From the NCBI RefSeq assembly GCF_036026595.1, contig NZ_JARZFX010000002.1, positions 310,001 to 374,000 on the forward strand: a DNA stretch of 64,000 bases, given 5' to 3'. The position numbers were made by a program, and so were the translations under genes. Numbering within the stretch: the stretch's first letter is position 1; every line of letters starts with the position of its first letter. Source of the DNA: Virgibacillus_P tibetensis (GTDB taxonomy: Bacteria; Bacillota; Bacilli; Bacillales; Amphibacillaceae). Positions 1 through 8,446 of this stretch are shown here, one piece after another. The notes beneath the pieces are model-generated. The model was not told the DNA's origin. It saw nothing but the letters and a program-made list of their open reading frames with translations, and made no database searches.

Positions 1-849
1 ATAACCAAACCAGTCGTCCCCGTAAGGCATATACACACGAACTTTATATCCTTCTTTTACAAGACGCTCCTGCAGTTCATTCCGAATGCCATACAGCATT
101 TGGAACTCAAATTGTTCACGGGGAATACGATGTTCTTTTTCCAGCTCCTTCGTGTAGGCAATTATACTGTCATCATGGGTGGCAATTGCCGTGTAATTAC
201 CGTACAAAAGGTTTTGTTCTATAATTTTTTTATAGTTCTCATCCACATCTTTTTTGTCAGGAAAAGCAACTTCTGGTGATTCTTTATATGCACCTTTTAC
301 CAGGCGTAAATAGGGGTTACAGCTTTTCAAATCTTCAAGATCTGCTTCTACACGATACAAGTATGCTTGTACAACTGTTCCTACATTGTCAAACTCTGAT
401 TTTAATGTTTTATAAATAGATAATGTTTTCTCACAACGGGAATAATCCTCCATATCTATTGTAACAGTTACATTATGCCTTTTCCCTGCTTCAAGGATTT
501 TCCGCATATTTTCCATTACAAACTCAGTAGATATGTCCAGTCCCATGGATGTCATTTTTAAAGATATTTCTGCTTTTAGCCCTTTATCTGCAATAACTTT
601 AATTGCATGCACACATTCAGCAACAGATTCCTTTGCCTCTTTCTCATTATCAATAAACTCACCTAAGTGATCCACTGTAACTACTAATCCCTTATCGTTT
701 AGTTTCTTTATCTTCTCAGCTGCATTGTCAATGTTAACTCCTGCTACAAAGCGAGATGCCCCAAAACGTAAACCATATTTCTTTGCTGCTTTTGTAAGAG
801 GCTTATTATTTGATAAAAACAAAAAGAAATTACGCATAACTTGCTCCAT
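1..849 (-). CDS. putB: Proline dehydrogenase (C-terminus cut by window edge)
   Basis: Oxidises L-proline to 1-pyrroline-5-carboxylate using FAD, the first step of proline catabolism. My reading of the minus strand gives 283 codons from an ATG at 849 with no stop before base 1. The family is about 300 residues, so roughly 20 are missing. Family motifs seen in order: TIDMEDYSRCEKT, AYLYRVEADL, RLVKGAYKES, IATHDDSI, FQMLYGIR and YMPYGDDWF, which form the FAD/substrate barrel of monofunctional Bacillus-type enzymes. The start is set by GAGGTGG seven bases upstream. It lies 63 bp downstream of the P5C dehydrogenase gene on the same strand, so the two steps are probably co-transcribed. Confidence 0.95.
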   Translation of the reverse strand, partial: MEQVMRNFFLFLSNNKPLTKAAKKYGLRFGASRFVAGVNIDNAAEKIKKLNDKGLVVTVDHLGEFIDNEKEAKESVAECVHAIKVIADKGLKAEISLKMTSMGLDISTEFVMENMRKILEAGKRHNVTVTIDMEDYSRCEKTLSIYKTLKSEFDNVGTVVQAYLYRVEADLEDLKSCNPYLRLVKGAYKESPEVAFPDKKDVDENYKKIIEQNLLYGNYTAIATHDDSIIAYTKELEKEHRIPREQFEFQMLYGIRNELQERLVKEGYKVRVYMPYGDDWFGY

Positions 850-912
850 TTGAATCCACCTCACCAATTATTTTTCATTTTAAAAGATTAAAGGAGTAAT
901 GTACGTGTACAT

Positions 913-2460
913 TTAAAACATTTCTGACGTTGTTTTTCCTTGCATGTGGTGAATTAGGTAATCTGGCCCACCTGCTTTGGAATCTGTTCCCGACATATTG
1001 AACCCGCCAAATGGCTGGTAGCCAACAATTGCGGCTGTACAGCCACGGTTAAAGTAAAGGTTTCCAACATGGAAGTCCTGACGTGCCTGCTCTTGATGTG
1101 TTCGGTTGTTCGTTATAACCGCACCTGTTAAGCCATAGTCCGTGTTGTTTGCAATTTCAATTGCTTCGTTAAAGTCTTTTGCTTTTGTTAATGCAACAAC
1201 CGGTCCGAAGATCTCTTCCTGCATAATACGTGCGTTTGGATCTACATCGGCAAATACAGTTGGGTTGATGAACCAGCCTTTGCTGTCATCTCCATCGCCG
1301 CCTGCAAGCAGTTTCCCTTCTTTTTTGCCAATTTCAATGTAGCTTGAGATTTTATCATAGGCACCTTGGTCAATGACTGGTCCCATAAAATGAGAGTTGT
1401 CATATGGATCCCCAGCTGATAATTCCTTCGTTAATTCTGCGACACGATCTTTTACCTGATCATATACATCCTCATGGATGACGGCACGGGAACATGCGGA
1501 ACATTTCTGACCAGAGAAGCCAAATGCTGATTGGACGATGGATTGTGCAGCCAATTCGAGATCTGCTTCGTTATCAACTACAATCGTGTCCTTTCCGCCC
1601 ATTTCAATGATCGTACGCTTCAGCCATTTCTGGCCTTCCTGCACTTTTGCCGCACGTTCGAAAATACGTGTACCAACATCACGTGAGCCGGTAAAGCTTA
1701 CAAAACGTGTCCGTGGATGGTCTACAAGGTAGTCACCAACTTCACTGCCTGGCCCAGGAATGTAGTTTACTACACCTGCAGGCATGCCTGCTTCTTCAAG
1801 TACTTCCATTAGCTTATAGGCGATTACTGGCGTAGTACTTGCTGGTTTCAGCAAGACGGTGTTTCCAGAAACCATTGCCGCCGTTGTCGTTCCAGCCATG
1901 ATGGCGAACAGGAAGTTCCATGGTGAAATAACGACACCTACACCTAGTGGAATATAGTTATATTGGTTAAACTCAATCGGACGGCTTTCGATTTTCACGC
2001 CATCTTTAAGCTCGAGCATTTGACGACCGTAATATTCCAGGAAGTCAATTGCTTCTGCCGTATCTGCATCTGCTTCTTTCCATGGCTTTCCGCCTTCTTT
2101 GACGAGATGTGCGGTAAATTCAAATTTACGGCGGCGTACAATTGCAGCGGAACGGAATAAAATGTCCGCACGGAATTTTGGATCTGTTTTTCTCCATGAT
2201 TCAAATGTTTTATCAGCAACCTGCATTGCTTTTTCAGCTAATTCCTTCGTTGCTTTCGATACATAGCCTACTACTTCTTCTTTGTTTGCCGGGTTTACGG
2301 AAACGATTTTATCCTCGGTTGTAATACGTTCGCCACCAATGATCAGTGGATAATCTTTCCCAAGATCTGATTCGATCTGTTTAAGCGCATCCAGCATAAG
2401 CTGTTTATTTTCTTCAATTGCAAAGTCTGTAAATGGTTCGTGTTTGTACGGTACTACCAT
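913..2460 (-). CDS. pruA: L-glutamate gamma-semialdehyde (P5C) dehydrogenase
   Basis: NAD-dependent oxidation of glutamate semialdehyde, in equilibrium with P5C, to glutamate: the second step of proline and arginine catabolism. At 515 residues it has the length of B. subtilis RocA. Aldehyde dehydrogenase landmarks: ISPWNF with N182, IIEMGGKD with E286, and GFSGQKCSACSR with the catalytic C320. I chose the ATG at 2460 because CAGGAGG lies just before it; an upstream in-frame start would place the binding site inside the gene. Proline dehydrogenase follows directly, and BrnQ precedes it on the same strand. RocA/PutC paralogues cannot be told apart here, but linkage to putB favours a proline role. 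Confidence 0.95.
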   Translation of the reverse strand: MVVPYKHEPFTDFAIEENKQLMLDALKQIESDLGKDYPLIIGGERITTEDKIVSVNPANKEEVVGYVSKATKELAEKAMQVADKTFESWRKTDPKFRADILFRSAAIVRRRKFEFTAHLVKEGGKPWKEADADTAEAIDFLEYYGRQMLELKDGVKIESRPIEFNQYNYIPLGVGVVISPWNFLFAIMAGTTTAAMVSGNTVLLKPASTTPVIAYKLMEVLEEAGMPAGVVNYIPGPGSEVGDYLVDHPRTRFVSFTGSRDVGTRIFERAAKVQEGQKWLKRTIIEMGGKDTIVVDNEADLELAAQSIVQSAFGFSGQKCSACSRAVIHEDVYDQVKDRVAELTKELSAGDPYDNSHFMGPVIDQGAYDKISSYIEIGKKEGKLLAGGDGDDSKGWFINPTVFADVDPNARIMQEEIFGPVVALTKAKDFNEAIEIANNTDYGLTGAVITNNRTHQEQARQDFHVGNLYFNRGCTAAIVGYQPFGGFNMSGTDSKAGGPDYLIHHMQGKTTSEMF

Positions 2461-2582
2461 GAAAAAAACCTCCTGTAATTTATTCTCGTTTTTATTCATT
2501 AATACCACTATTCAGCGGTTTAACTACAAATTAATCATTTTCTATTTCTGAGCATTTTTTAATGAAAAATCCACCTCTTCAA

Positions 2583-3938
2583 TTAAGAAGCCTCTTCTCC
2601 TGCTATATTAAGCATTCTTTGTTTCGGTTTCTTTAGAAGCGCAATAATAATTCCGATTATAGCGCCAATCAATCCAGTGATAATCCAGCCGGCCCCACTT
2701 GTGAACAGTGGTATGAAGGAAAATGTTTGATTAATTGCTTCAGTTAATATATTCGCTTCTTTAAGGGCATCCAATAATGCTACGAATCCACTCCCGATAA
2801 TTGCTCCTACATATACTGATTGATATCCTTTAAACAAATTATTTGTAAAGGAGAGAATTATCAAGGTAATTGCAACGGGATAAAGTAAAAGCAAAATAGG
2901 TGCAGCAAGACTAAGGATTGTGTTTAACCCAAAGTTAGTAATAACCAAACTCATTCCAGCTAGCACAATCAACCAATTCTTATACGAAACCTTTGGATAA
3001 ATACGGTTGAAATACTCCGCTACAGATGATAGGCAGGCAACATTCGTTGTTATGCCGGTTAAAAAGATAACCGATCCCAATAAAAAGATGCCCCCGTATC
3101 CAAACAGGTGTATCGCGCTGTCGGCAAGTACTTGGCCTCCATTATCGGAATAACCAATCGAATCTACACTTGATGCCCCGATCCAAGCTAGCGACAATTG
3201 CAATATTGCCAGCCCGGCTATTGTTATCATACCTGCTTTAATGAAAACAACAGAAGTTGCTTTCGTACCAGTTACACCCAGCCCTTTAATGGACTTAATA
3301 AAGATGCCCCCAAAAATGAAAGCTGCCAGCACATCCATTGTATAATATCCTTCTACAAAGCCTTTAAAAAAGGAGCCCTGTAAATATGGTTCTCTTGGCT
3401 CTCCGAATGACCCCATTGGTGTAATAAATGACATCACTATAAATACAGTAAGGAGAATAGCGAAAATAGGTGTAATTATTTTACCTAATCTGTCTACAAA
3501 TTTACTTGGATTAAGTGATAATAGTACAGTGAGTGATATAAATAGTACCGAAAAGATAAAGAGTAATAAGTTGTTTGATACGATAGTATTTGAGACTATT
3601 GGAATAATAGAAATTTCATTTACTACGGATGTAGTTCTAGGAATAACGTATATCGGCCCTAGTGTTAGAAATAACGCGATTGAAAACCACATTCCAAACT
3701 TAGTGTGCACCCTTCCAGCAAGCCTTTCTACTGTACCACCTGAAATTGCTAAAGCGATAATTGCCAATAAAACAAACCCTACCCCAGTAATTAAAAAACC
3801 AGACATAGCAACCCATGTATTTGTTCCAGCCAGTTGGCCAACCATTGGCGCGAATATCGTGTTACCTGCTCCCAGAAACATCGCCAGCAGCATGAGACCA
3901 ACAGCAATAAGCTGCCCAATCGATAAAGTACTTTTCAT
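2583..3938 (-). CDS. brnQ: BrnQ-type branched-chain amino acid carrier
   Basis: Predicted sodium-coupled importer of the LIVCS family, 451 residues with about 12 hydrophobic segments. The N-terminus 'MLLAMFLGAGNTIFAPMVGQLAG' region is typical of BrnQ (GAGN, FxP). The start at 3938 is preceded by TTGGAGGA at proper spacing; the ATG seven codons upstream lacks a site. It lies 122 bp upstream of pruA on the same strand with no obvious terminator between, so it may belong to the proline-degradation transcript. The substrate is therefore uncertain: BrnQ carriers normally move Leu/Ile/Val, and some can carry proline. A divergent XRE-cupin regulator lies upstream. Confidence 0.9.
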   Translation of the reverse strand: MKSTLSIGQLIAVGLMLLAMFLGAGNTIFAPMVGQLAGTNTWVAMSGFLITGVGFVLLAIIALAISGGTVERLAGRVHTKFGMWFSIALFLTLGPIYVIPRTTSVVNEISIIPIVSNTIVSNNLLLFIFSVLFISLTVLLSLNPSKFVDRLGKIITPIFAILLTVFIVMSFITPMGSFGEPREPYLQGSFFKGFVEGYYTMDVLAAFIFGGIFIKSIKGLGVTGTKATSVVFIKAGMITIAGLAILQLSLAWIGASSVDSIGYSDNGGQVLADSAIHLFGYGGIFLLGSVIFLTGITTNVACLSSVAEYFNRIYPKVSYKNWLIVLAGMSLVITNFGLNTILSLAAPILLLLYPVAITLIILSFTNNLFKGYQSVYVGAIIGSGFVALLDALKEANILTEAINQTFSFIPLFTSGAGWIITGLIGAIIGIIIALLKKPKQRMLNIAGEEAS

Positions 3939-4081
3939 GTTAATCCTCCAATTTTCCATGCAAAATCACTATTGAGTATTAGATTTTGTCCAAGTGAATT
4001 TTGTTTGTAACAAGCGTTTGTATCCGTATTCTTCTAACTAAACTATTCAGTTGTCCGTTACATAAAGGTAACCGCTTTCAT

Positions 4082-4330
4082 ATTACTTGAAGTAATTAAG
4101 TCCTTCGCTTTTATTAATAGATTTCAAGGAGTTTAACTACTACTTAAATTAATAGTTAGTGTTGGCATACATAATCAGGTTAACTTTTTATGTATTACAC
4201 ACTTATTAAAGCAGTACTCTATCAATCCTTCATTCCCACTAATTTAAGTATCACTTAAATTGCTACTAATCGAATTATAAAATAATTTTGTCTATTAAGT
4301 CAACTATTTTCGCACATTTTCTATTATAAT
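4082..4330. promoter_or_regulatory. Candidate operators between brnQ and the XRE-cupin gene
   Basis: The 448-bp divergent region (3939-4386) holds two perfect inverted repeats built on the same ACTT/AAGT words. ATTACTT-G-AAGTAAT is at 4082-4096; AATTTAAGT-ATC-ACTTAAATT is at 4241-4261. A half-site, ACTTAAATTA, is at 4142-4151. A TATAAT box at 4325-4330 probably serves the rightward regulator gene. The shared word and position between divergent genes suggest binding sites for the adjacent XRE-cupin protein. This is inference. Confidence 0.45.
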
Positions 4331-4386
4331 CATGATATACTTTTGATTGAGTTGGCAGAAAATACGTGTTGGAAGAGGGATTTAGC

Positions 4387-4932
4387 ATGCACGAAGATTT
4401 AGGTAAAAAAGTAAAACAGCTTCGAAAAAAAAACAAACTCACATTGAAAGAGGTTTCGCTTAAAACTAATCTTTCCATTAGTTTCCTTTCTCAATTAGAG
4501 CATTCAAAAACTTCAGCTACACTTGAATCTATTAAAAAGATCTCGGATGCCCTTGGTGTAAACCCGAGTTATTTTTTTACAAGTCCAATAAGTACGTCAG
4601 AACCTTCTATCATACGAGATATCATGAAATCTTCCAATATGACTGAAAATAGATTTGTATATAAGGATTTATCCGGAGGTATGGAGGATCCACTTTTCTT
4701 GCCTAATCTAATTATTTTAAATCCAGGAGACAATCGTGGAAATAACTTTTCCCATAAAGGTCAGGAGTTTATATATGTTGTAGAAGGAACGCTTACAATC
4801 GAAGTGGAAGATGAAATGTTTACGCTGAATCAATATGACTGTATCTTTTTAGATTCATCCACACCACACTATTGGTTAAACAAAACAGCGCAGCCTATAA
4901 AGTTTTTATGTGTTTCAGCAACAGGCAATTAA
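4387..4932 (+). CDS. XRE-family regulator with C-terminal cupin domain
   Basis: Transcription regulator of 181 residues. An N-terminal helix-turn-helix (about residues 5-60, 'KVKQLRKKNKLTLKEVSLKT' onward to 'SFLSQLEHSK') is joined to a C-terminal cupin barrel (about 105-178, with 'GQEFIYVVEGTLTIEVEDE'). Such proteins usually sense a small ligand in the cupin, such as an amino acid or polyamine, and repress a neighbouring uptake or catabolic operon. It is divergent from brnQ-pruA-putB, so control of proline or branched-chain amino acid use is the natural guess. I chose the ATG at 4387, with GAGGG upstream, over an upstream TTG at 4366 that lacks a site. Confidence 0.88.
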   Translation: MHEDLGKKVKQLRKKNKLTLKEVSLKTNLSISFLSQLEHSKTSATLESIKKISDALGVNPSYFFTSPISTSEPSIIRDIMKSSNMTENRFVYKDLSGGMEDPLFLPNLIILNPGDNRGNNFSHKGQEFIYVVEGTLTIEVEDEMFTLNQYDCIFLDSSTPHYWLNKTAQPIKFLCVSATGN

Positions 4933-5071
4933 TTGTATTTCGGAGGTCTTAGTTCAAGTACAAAGGACATGGGATTTTAAATCCTGACAAGCAGAAAATA
5001 ACATGCTACTCTGGACAAAGTGTGATTTCAACATTTTTTTCAGGGTATAGTTAAATACGGGGGGTGTCAGC

Positions 5072-5911
5072 ATGAACAGCAGAACAGTGAAAGAGGTCAT
5101 CTTACTAATCATTGGCTCTTTTATCTTTGCAATTGGCGTGAACTACTTTGCCATTCCAAACCGCTTATCTGAAGGTGGCGTCATCGGTATTACCATTGTT
5201 ACTTATTACATGTTTGAATGGTCTCCAGGTATTGTTAACTTTATTTTAAATGCCTCCCTGGTGGCTGTCGGATATAAATTCTTTAGTAAGCGGGTCATTG
5301 TCTATACCGCCATTTCGATCGTTTTCTCTTCTTTGTTCCTGCATTTCACCGTTGAGTGGGGAAAAGAAATTAACGATGATACTTTGCTTGCGGCCCTATT
5401 TGCTGGTGTGACAGTAGGAATAGGACTTGGCATGATCTTCCGGGCAGGAGGAACTTCAGGCGGTGTTGCAATTCTTGCTCGAATGGCAAACCAATTACTC
5501 GGCTGGAGTATTGGAAAAGGGATGCTGATAATTGATATTGCCGTTATCGCTGGTTCTTCCTTTATAATAGGCCAGGAAAAAGCAATGTATACCCTCATTT
5601 CTGTCTATATAGGTGCTAAAATAATTGACATCGTCGTCGAAGGTGCAGACGAACGGACAGCTGTACTCATTATTTCCCGATACCCGGATATCGTATTAGA
5701 TGCTGTTACTAGCAAAATGGCCCGTGGCATTACTGTGCTGGACGGCAAAGGTGGCTACACAAAAGCAAATCGGGAAGTGCTTTATATTGTGATTAACAAA
5801 CAGGAAATCGTCCCTTTGAAAAAAATCATTCAAGAAATTGATGAGGAAGCGTACGTAACTGTTCATAAGGTTCAAGAAATATTTCGACCAGGTTATAAGG
5901 GTGGCAAATAA
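5072..5911 (+). CDS. YitT-family membrane protein (DUF161 + DUF2179)
   Basis: Integral membrane protein of 279 residues. Five or six hydrophobic segments (about residues 8-190) make up the YitT/DUF161 region, with the family signature 'FRAGGTSGGVAILARM'. A soluble C-terminal DUF2179 domain follows (about 215-273, 'YPDIVLDAVTSKMARGITVLDGKGGY...EVLYIVI'). The function of the family is unsettled. The ATG at 5072 follows GGGGGGTG. It stands alone and is closed by a strong terminator. Nothing nearby suggests a substrate. Confidence 0.88.
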   Translation: MNSRTVKEVILLIIGSFIFAIGVNYFAIPNRLSEGGVIGITIVTYYMFEWSPGIVNFILNASLVAVGYKFFSKRVIVYTAISIVFSSLFLHFTVEWGKEINDDTLLAALFAGVTVGIGLGMIFRAGGTSGGVAILARMANQLLGWSIGKGMLIIDIAVIAGSSFIIGQEKAMYTLISVYIGAKIIDIVVEGADERTAVLIISRYPDIVLDAVTSKMARGITVLDGKGGYTKANREVLYIVINKQEIVPLKKIIQEIDEEAYVTVHKVQEIFRPGYKGGK

Positions 5912-5917
5912 TGGGCA

Positions 5918-5952
5918 GGGAGCTGAGATAGATTTCTCAGCTCCCTTTTTTT
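5918..5952 (+). terminator. Rho-independent terminator after the yitT-like gene
   Basis: An 11-bp perfect stem, GGGAGCTGAGA / TCTCAGCTCCC, with a 6-base loop, followed by seven T residues. It begins 7 bp after the stop codon. Confidence 0.9.
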
Positions 5953-5958
5953 AGTAAA

Positions 5959-6085
5959 ACTGCTAACTAATTTTAAACATGTAAAAAACACAGCTGTTTC
6001 GTAAGGGCGAGTACCCTCAAAAATGCCTTACTGAAACACCGCTATGCCTTTGTACTGAGTATCCACAGGTACAGTCCCAATCTTT
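5959..6085. repeat. Intergenic repeat, copy A
   Basis: This stretch starts ACTGCTAACTAA and ends with GGTACAGTCCCAATCTTTT. It is clearly related to 9995-10101 in the same orientation. Shared blocks are ACTGCTAACTAA, GTAAAAAACACA, CTTTTGTAC-GAGTA and CGCAGGTACAG/CCACAGGTACAG. No coding potential is evident. It looks like a decayed member of a dispersed intergenic repeat. Confidence 0.6.
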
Positions 6086-6094
6086 TACTACAAA

Positions 6095-6292
6095 TCAGGA
6101 GTTATTATATACTTGTGAAATCTCTTTTTCTGCAATTACTTCATTGGCTGCTTCCAGCTCTTTATGCTTATTAACTGAATCTCCCGCATAATTGTTCTGC
6201 TTTTTCAATGGTGGGTTTCCCCGTAATCCATTATGGACACTTATTCCTTCGTCTTTTCTAAAATTTAATTTGTTTTCATCCTGCTTCTTCAT
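6095..6292 (-). CDS. Small hydrophilic protein of unknown function
   Basis: A 65-residue, highly charged protein (MKKQDENKLNFRKDEGIS...) with no membrane segment and no domain I recognise. The ATG at 6292 is preceded by GAGGTG at a 6-base spacing; an in-frame GTG three codons earlier overlaps that site and is unlikely. It opens a cluster of very small genes, the others being on the plus strand. Composition resembles small Bacillus proteins often expressed late in growth or in spores, but that is only an impression. Confidence 0.55.
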   Translation of the reverse strand: MKKQDENKLNFRKDEGISVHNGLRGNPPLKKQNNYAGDSVNKHKELEAANEVIAEKEISQVYNNS

Positions 6293-6422
6293 CTTCTTCA
6301 CCTCATTATAAGATGCGTAGAATGGCTATTCTTATACGTCTATATCTTCTTATCTTGTCTGCCTTGTTTGAAGAATAAAATAAACACTCCCTGAGAATAG
6401 TAAAAACAAGGAGGTAATGATT

Positions 6423-6566
6423 ATGGTATACAAGGGAAAAAAACGTTATAAAGTTACCACAGGAGATTATAAAAATAAAACAAACGGCTTACACTTTGGG
6501 TATGAATACTCCAGTGGAAATAAAGTTGTTGGACGTAAGTCGCCACAGAAAAAAGACAACTTATGA
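6423..6566 (+). CDS. Very small basic protein (47 aa)
   Basis: Unrecognised. The ATG at 6423 is preceded by a textbook AAGGAGG eight bases upstream, which is the main support for this gene. The product begins MVYKGKKRYKVTTGDYKNKT, is rich in Lys, Tyr and Gly, and has no hydrophobic segment. It is followed 61 bp later by another small gene with its own site, so the three short plus-strand genes could form one transcript. Confidence 0.6.
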   Translation: MVYKGKKRYKVTTGDYKNKTNGLHFGYEYSSGNKVVGRKSPQKKDNL

Positions 6567-6627
6567 AATACTATTACCTTTCCTTGAAATTAAATGGATC
6601 AATTATATGTTAAAGGAGATTATATTA

Positions 6628-6810
6628 ATGGAAAAGAAGAGAAAAGATCAGGATATTAAAAAAACTGAAATTAAAAAAGAGGATATACTTGAAATTGAGC
6701 ACCAGACGTTACACCCTGGAAACGATGAAATTACCCTTAAAAATGTTGACTATGCCCCTGGGGAAAACAACTATTTATCGAATGCAAAGCAGGATAATTT
6801 AAATGAATAG
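6628..6810 (+). CDS. Small acidic hydrophilic protein (60 aa)
   Basis: Unrecognised. The ATG at 6628 follows AAAGGAG at good spacing; reading further upstream in frame (from 6496) would overlap the preceding 47-aa gene without a binding site. The product begins MEKKRKDQDIKKTEIKKEDI and ends ...YLSNAKQDNLNE, is highly charged and has no membrane segment. Its last codons overlap the next small gene (ATGAATAG), an arrangement typical of translational coupling. Confidence 0.55.
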   Translation: MEKKRKDQDIKKTEIKKEDILEIEHQTLHPGNDEITLKNVDYAPGENNYLSNAKQDNLNE

Positions 6811-6928
6811 AAAGCAAAAAGAAGGTGAGAAACAAGCCAAAAATGGTAAGGAACATAGGTTTTCCGAAGAATTATCTGATAGTGGAGAACGAAATGAAAT
6901 TATTAAAGAGCAATCACGAAAAGGGTGA
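6803..6928 (+). CDS. Very small hydrophilic protein (41 aa)
   Basis: The ATG at 6803 overlaps the stop of the preceding gene in ATGAATAG, suggesting coupling. The product is MNRKQKEGEKQAKNGKEHRF followed by a charged tail (SEELSDSGERNEIIKEQSRKG). The 'RFSEELSD' stretch vaguely recalls the FSEEL motif of small Bacillus YfhD-type proteins, but the match is too short to name it. The binding site is weak (AGGA at distance). A terminator follows at 6948. Confidence 0.4.
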   Translation: MNRKQKEGEKQAKNGKEHRFSEELSDSGERNEIIKEQSRKG

Positions 6929-6947
6929 ATCACTCTCCCTCCGTCAG

Positions 6948-6997
6948 AAAAAGCTGTTTGTCCAAATGGCTAAAGTCATTCGTCTAAACAGCTTTTT
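6948..6997. terminator. Bidirectional terminator
   Basis: A 12-bp perfect stem, AAAAAGCTGTTT / AAACAGCTTTTT, with a 26-base loop. A-tract and T-tract flanks let it serve the plus-strand small genes and the converging PrsW-like gene. Confidence 0.8.
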
Positions 6998-7022
6998 AAA
7001 TTTCATTTTCGAAACTGCACAC

Positions 7023-8180
7023 CTAACCAGCCCGATTAACATCCTCTACATTCAAGCGTCCAATCTGCTTTAACCCTGTACTTATGAACGTAAATACAAA
7101 TATCCATCCTACAATAATCAGCATAATATATAAAAAATTAAAATTATGTAATGAGTACAAAGGCATATCCCATACCGCATGCAGAATGACTGGTACCGCA
7201 AATAATTTAATGAATTTCGAATCTGTAAAGTGATCGTTGGCTAAGGGATTGTTTCCCTTCACATACACAAGCGCGGCACCTGCAATTGCAGTCCAGATTA
7301 CATGGGTTCCAATAGATGTCCAAGCCCGCTCAAAGATAACCGACATCATCACCTGGTCACCATATGCGATTCCAAACTGGAATGCATAGCCAGCTGATTC
7401 AAAAGCACCGAAGCCTGCACCAATCGCGGCCCCTATTAAAAGCCCATTTAAAATAAATTTCGGATTTAATTTTTTAATAAAATACACAACAACTATTAAT
7501 TTTCCTATTTCTTCCACAACACCTACAACAACTGCGCCTGTATAATCCAATTCATAGACAGGGAAAACAGAAAACAAAAACAGCGTGGTAACCAATGAAG
7601 CTGTTCCACCAACAAAAAACATCTTTGCTATTTCATAAATACTAATATTCCTCGGTACATTCGTTTCCCAGAAGAAAATCAGCAATGAAAATGGAACCGC
7701 AAATGACCCTACCATAATAAGCCCCGGCAGTGCATTGATATTTTGGAACATGAAGGTACAAACATACAATAAAATATAAGTAATTGCTAATGCTAAAAAA
7801 ACTCTCGAAAACAGCCATGGTTTTGGCCAGGATGTAGAAATCTCACTCTCCATAGGTGTTGTCACTCTTGTGCCCGATATGAACAGTATTTCACCTTCTT
7901 CTTGGGTATGCTTTTTGAATACAGCAGAAAATATATCCCGCAAATTTAAATCAATATTCCCCTGTTCCCCTACCATGCCATTTATTTTTTCGGTGGCATG
8001 CAGAAATGTACCCCTCATTTGGTTTGTAATACTTCTGGCTGATTGTTCCATCGAAGCTGAAGATTCCTCGTTACTGCCATTTTCAAGCCCTTCATTGTGG
8101 CGGTTAAGGTTTATACCGCATGATGGGCAAAAGTTATTCTCTTCGAAGTCTACTTGCAATCCGCAGTTATAACAAAACAA
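7023..8180 (-). CDS. PrsW-family intramembrane protease with N-terminal zinc ribbon
   Basis: Membrane protein of 385 residues. A zinc ribbon of the type CxxC...CxxC (C3, C6, C18, C21) comes first, then a polar linker and about eight membrane segments from residue 125. PrsW/CPBP-like protease motifs are visible: EE at 223-224 in VVEEIGK, E261 in GFGAFE, H293 in GTHVIW, and HAVWD (H334, D338). PrsW cleaves the anti-sigma factor RsiW at site 1 in B. subtilis. The linker and zinc ribbon here are extra, so the substrate may differ. The start is TTG at 8180, set by GGGGGAG six bases upstream and by the first ribbon cysteines lying just after it. No anti-sigma gene is adjacent. Confidence 0.88.
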   Translation of the reverse strand: MFCYNCGLQVDFEENNFCPSCGINLNRHNEGLENGSNEESSASMEQSARSITNQMRGTFLHATEKINGMVGEQGNIDLNLRDIFSAVFKKHTQEEGEILFISGTRVTTPMESEISTSWPKPWLFSRVFLALAITYILLYVCTFMFQNINALPGLIMVGSFAVPFSLLIFFWETNVPRNISIYEIAKMFFVGGTASLVTTLFLFSVFPVYELDYTGAVVVGVVEEIGKLIVVVYFIKKLNPKFILNGLLIGAAIGAGFGAFESAGYAFQFGIAYGDQVMMSVIFERAWTSIGTHVIWTAIAGAALVYVKGNNPLANDHFTDSKFIKLFAVPVILHAVWDMPLYSLHNFNFLYIMLIIVGWIFVFTFISTGLKQIGRLNVEDVNRAG

Positions 8181-8446
8181 AAAACACTCCCCCTTTTCAA
8201 CAGAACGTTTGAGTCTATTATACTACAATATACTGTTAGAAATTGGAGAAATGAGGTTTATTTTGGGCTTAGTTTAATTTATAAAAATGTATCAAGTTTC
8301 CTCGTGAAAATGCATTTTACAATATATCAATTATAAAAGCTGTAGTTACCATCTTTAAATTTCGATAGCAGGAAACAAAGAACTTTCCATTTACCAACAC
8401 CATCCTTATACTGAACTTAATAAATCCAAAGAAGGAGTGTGATCAG

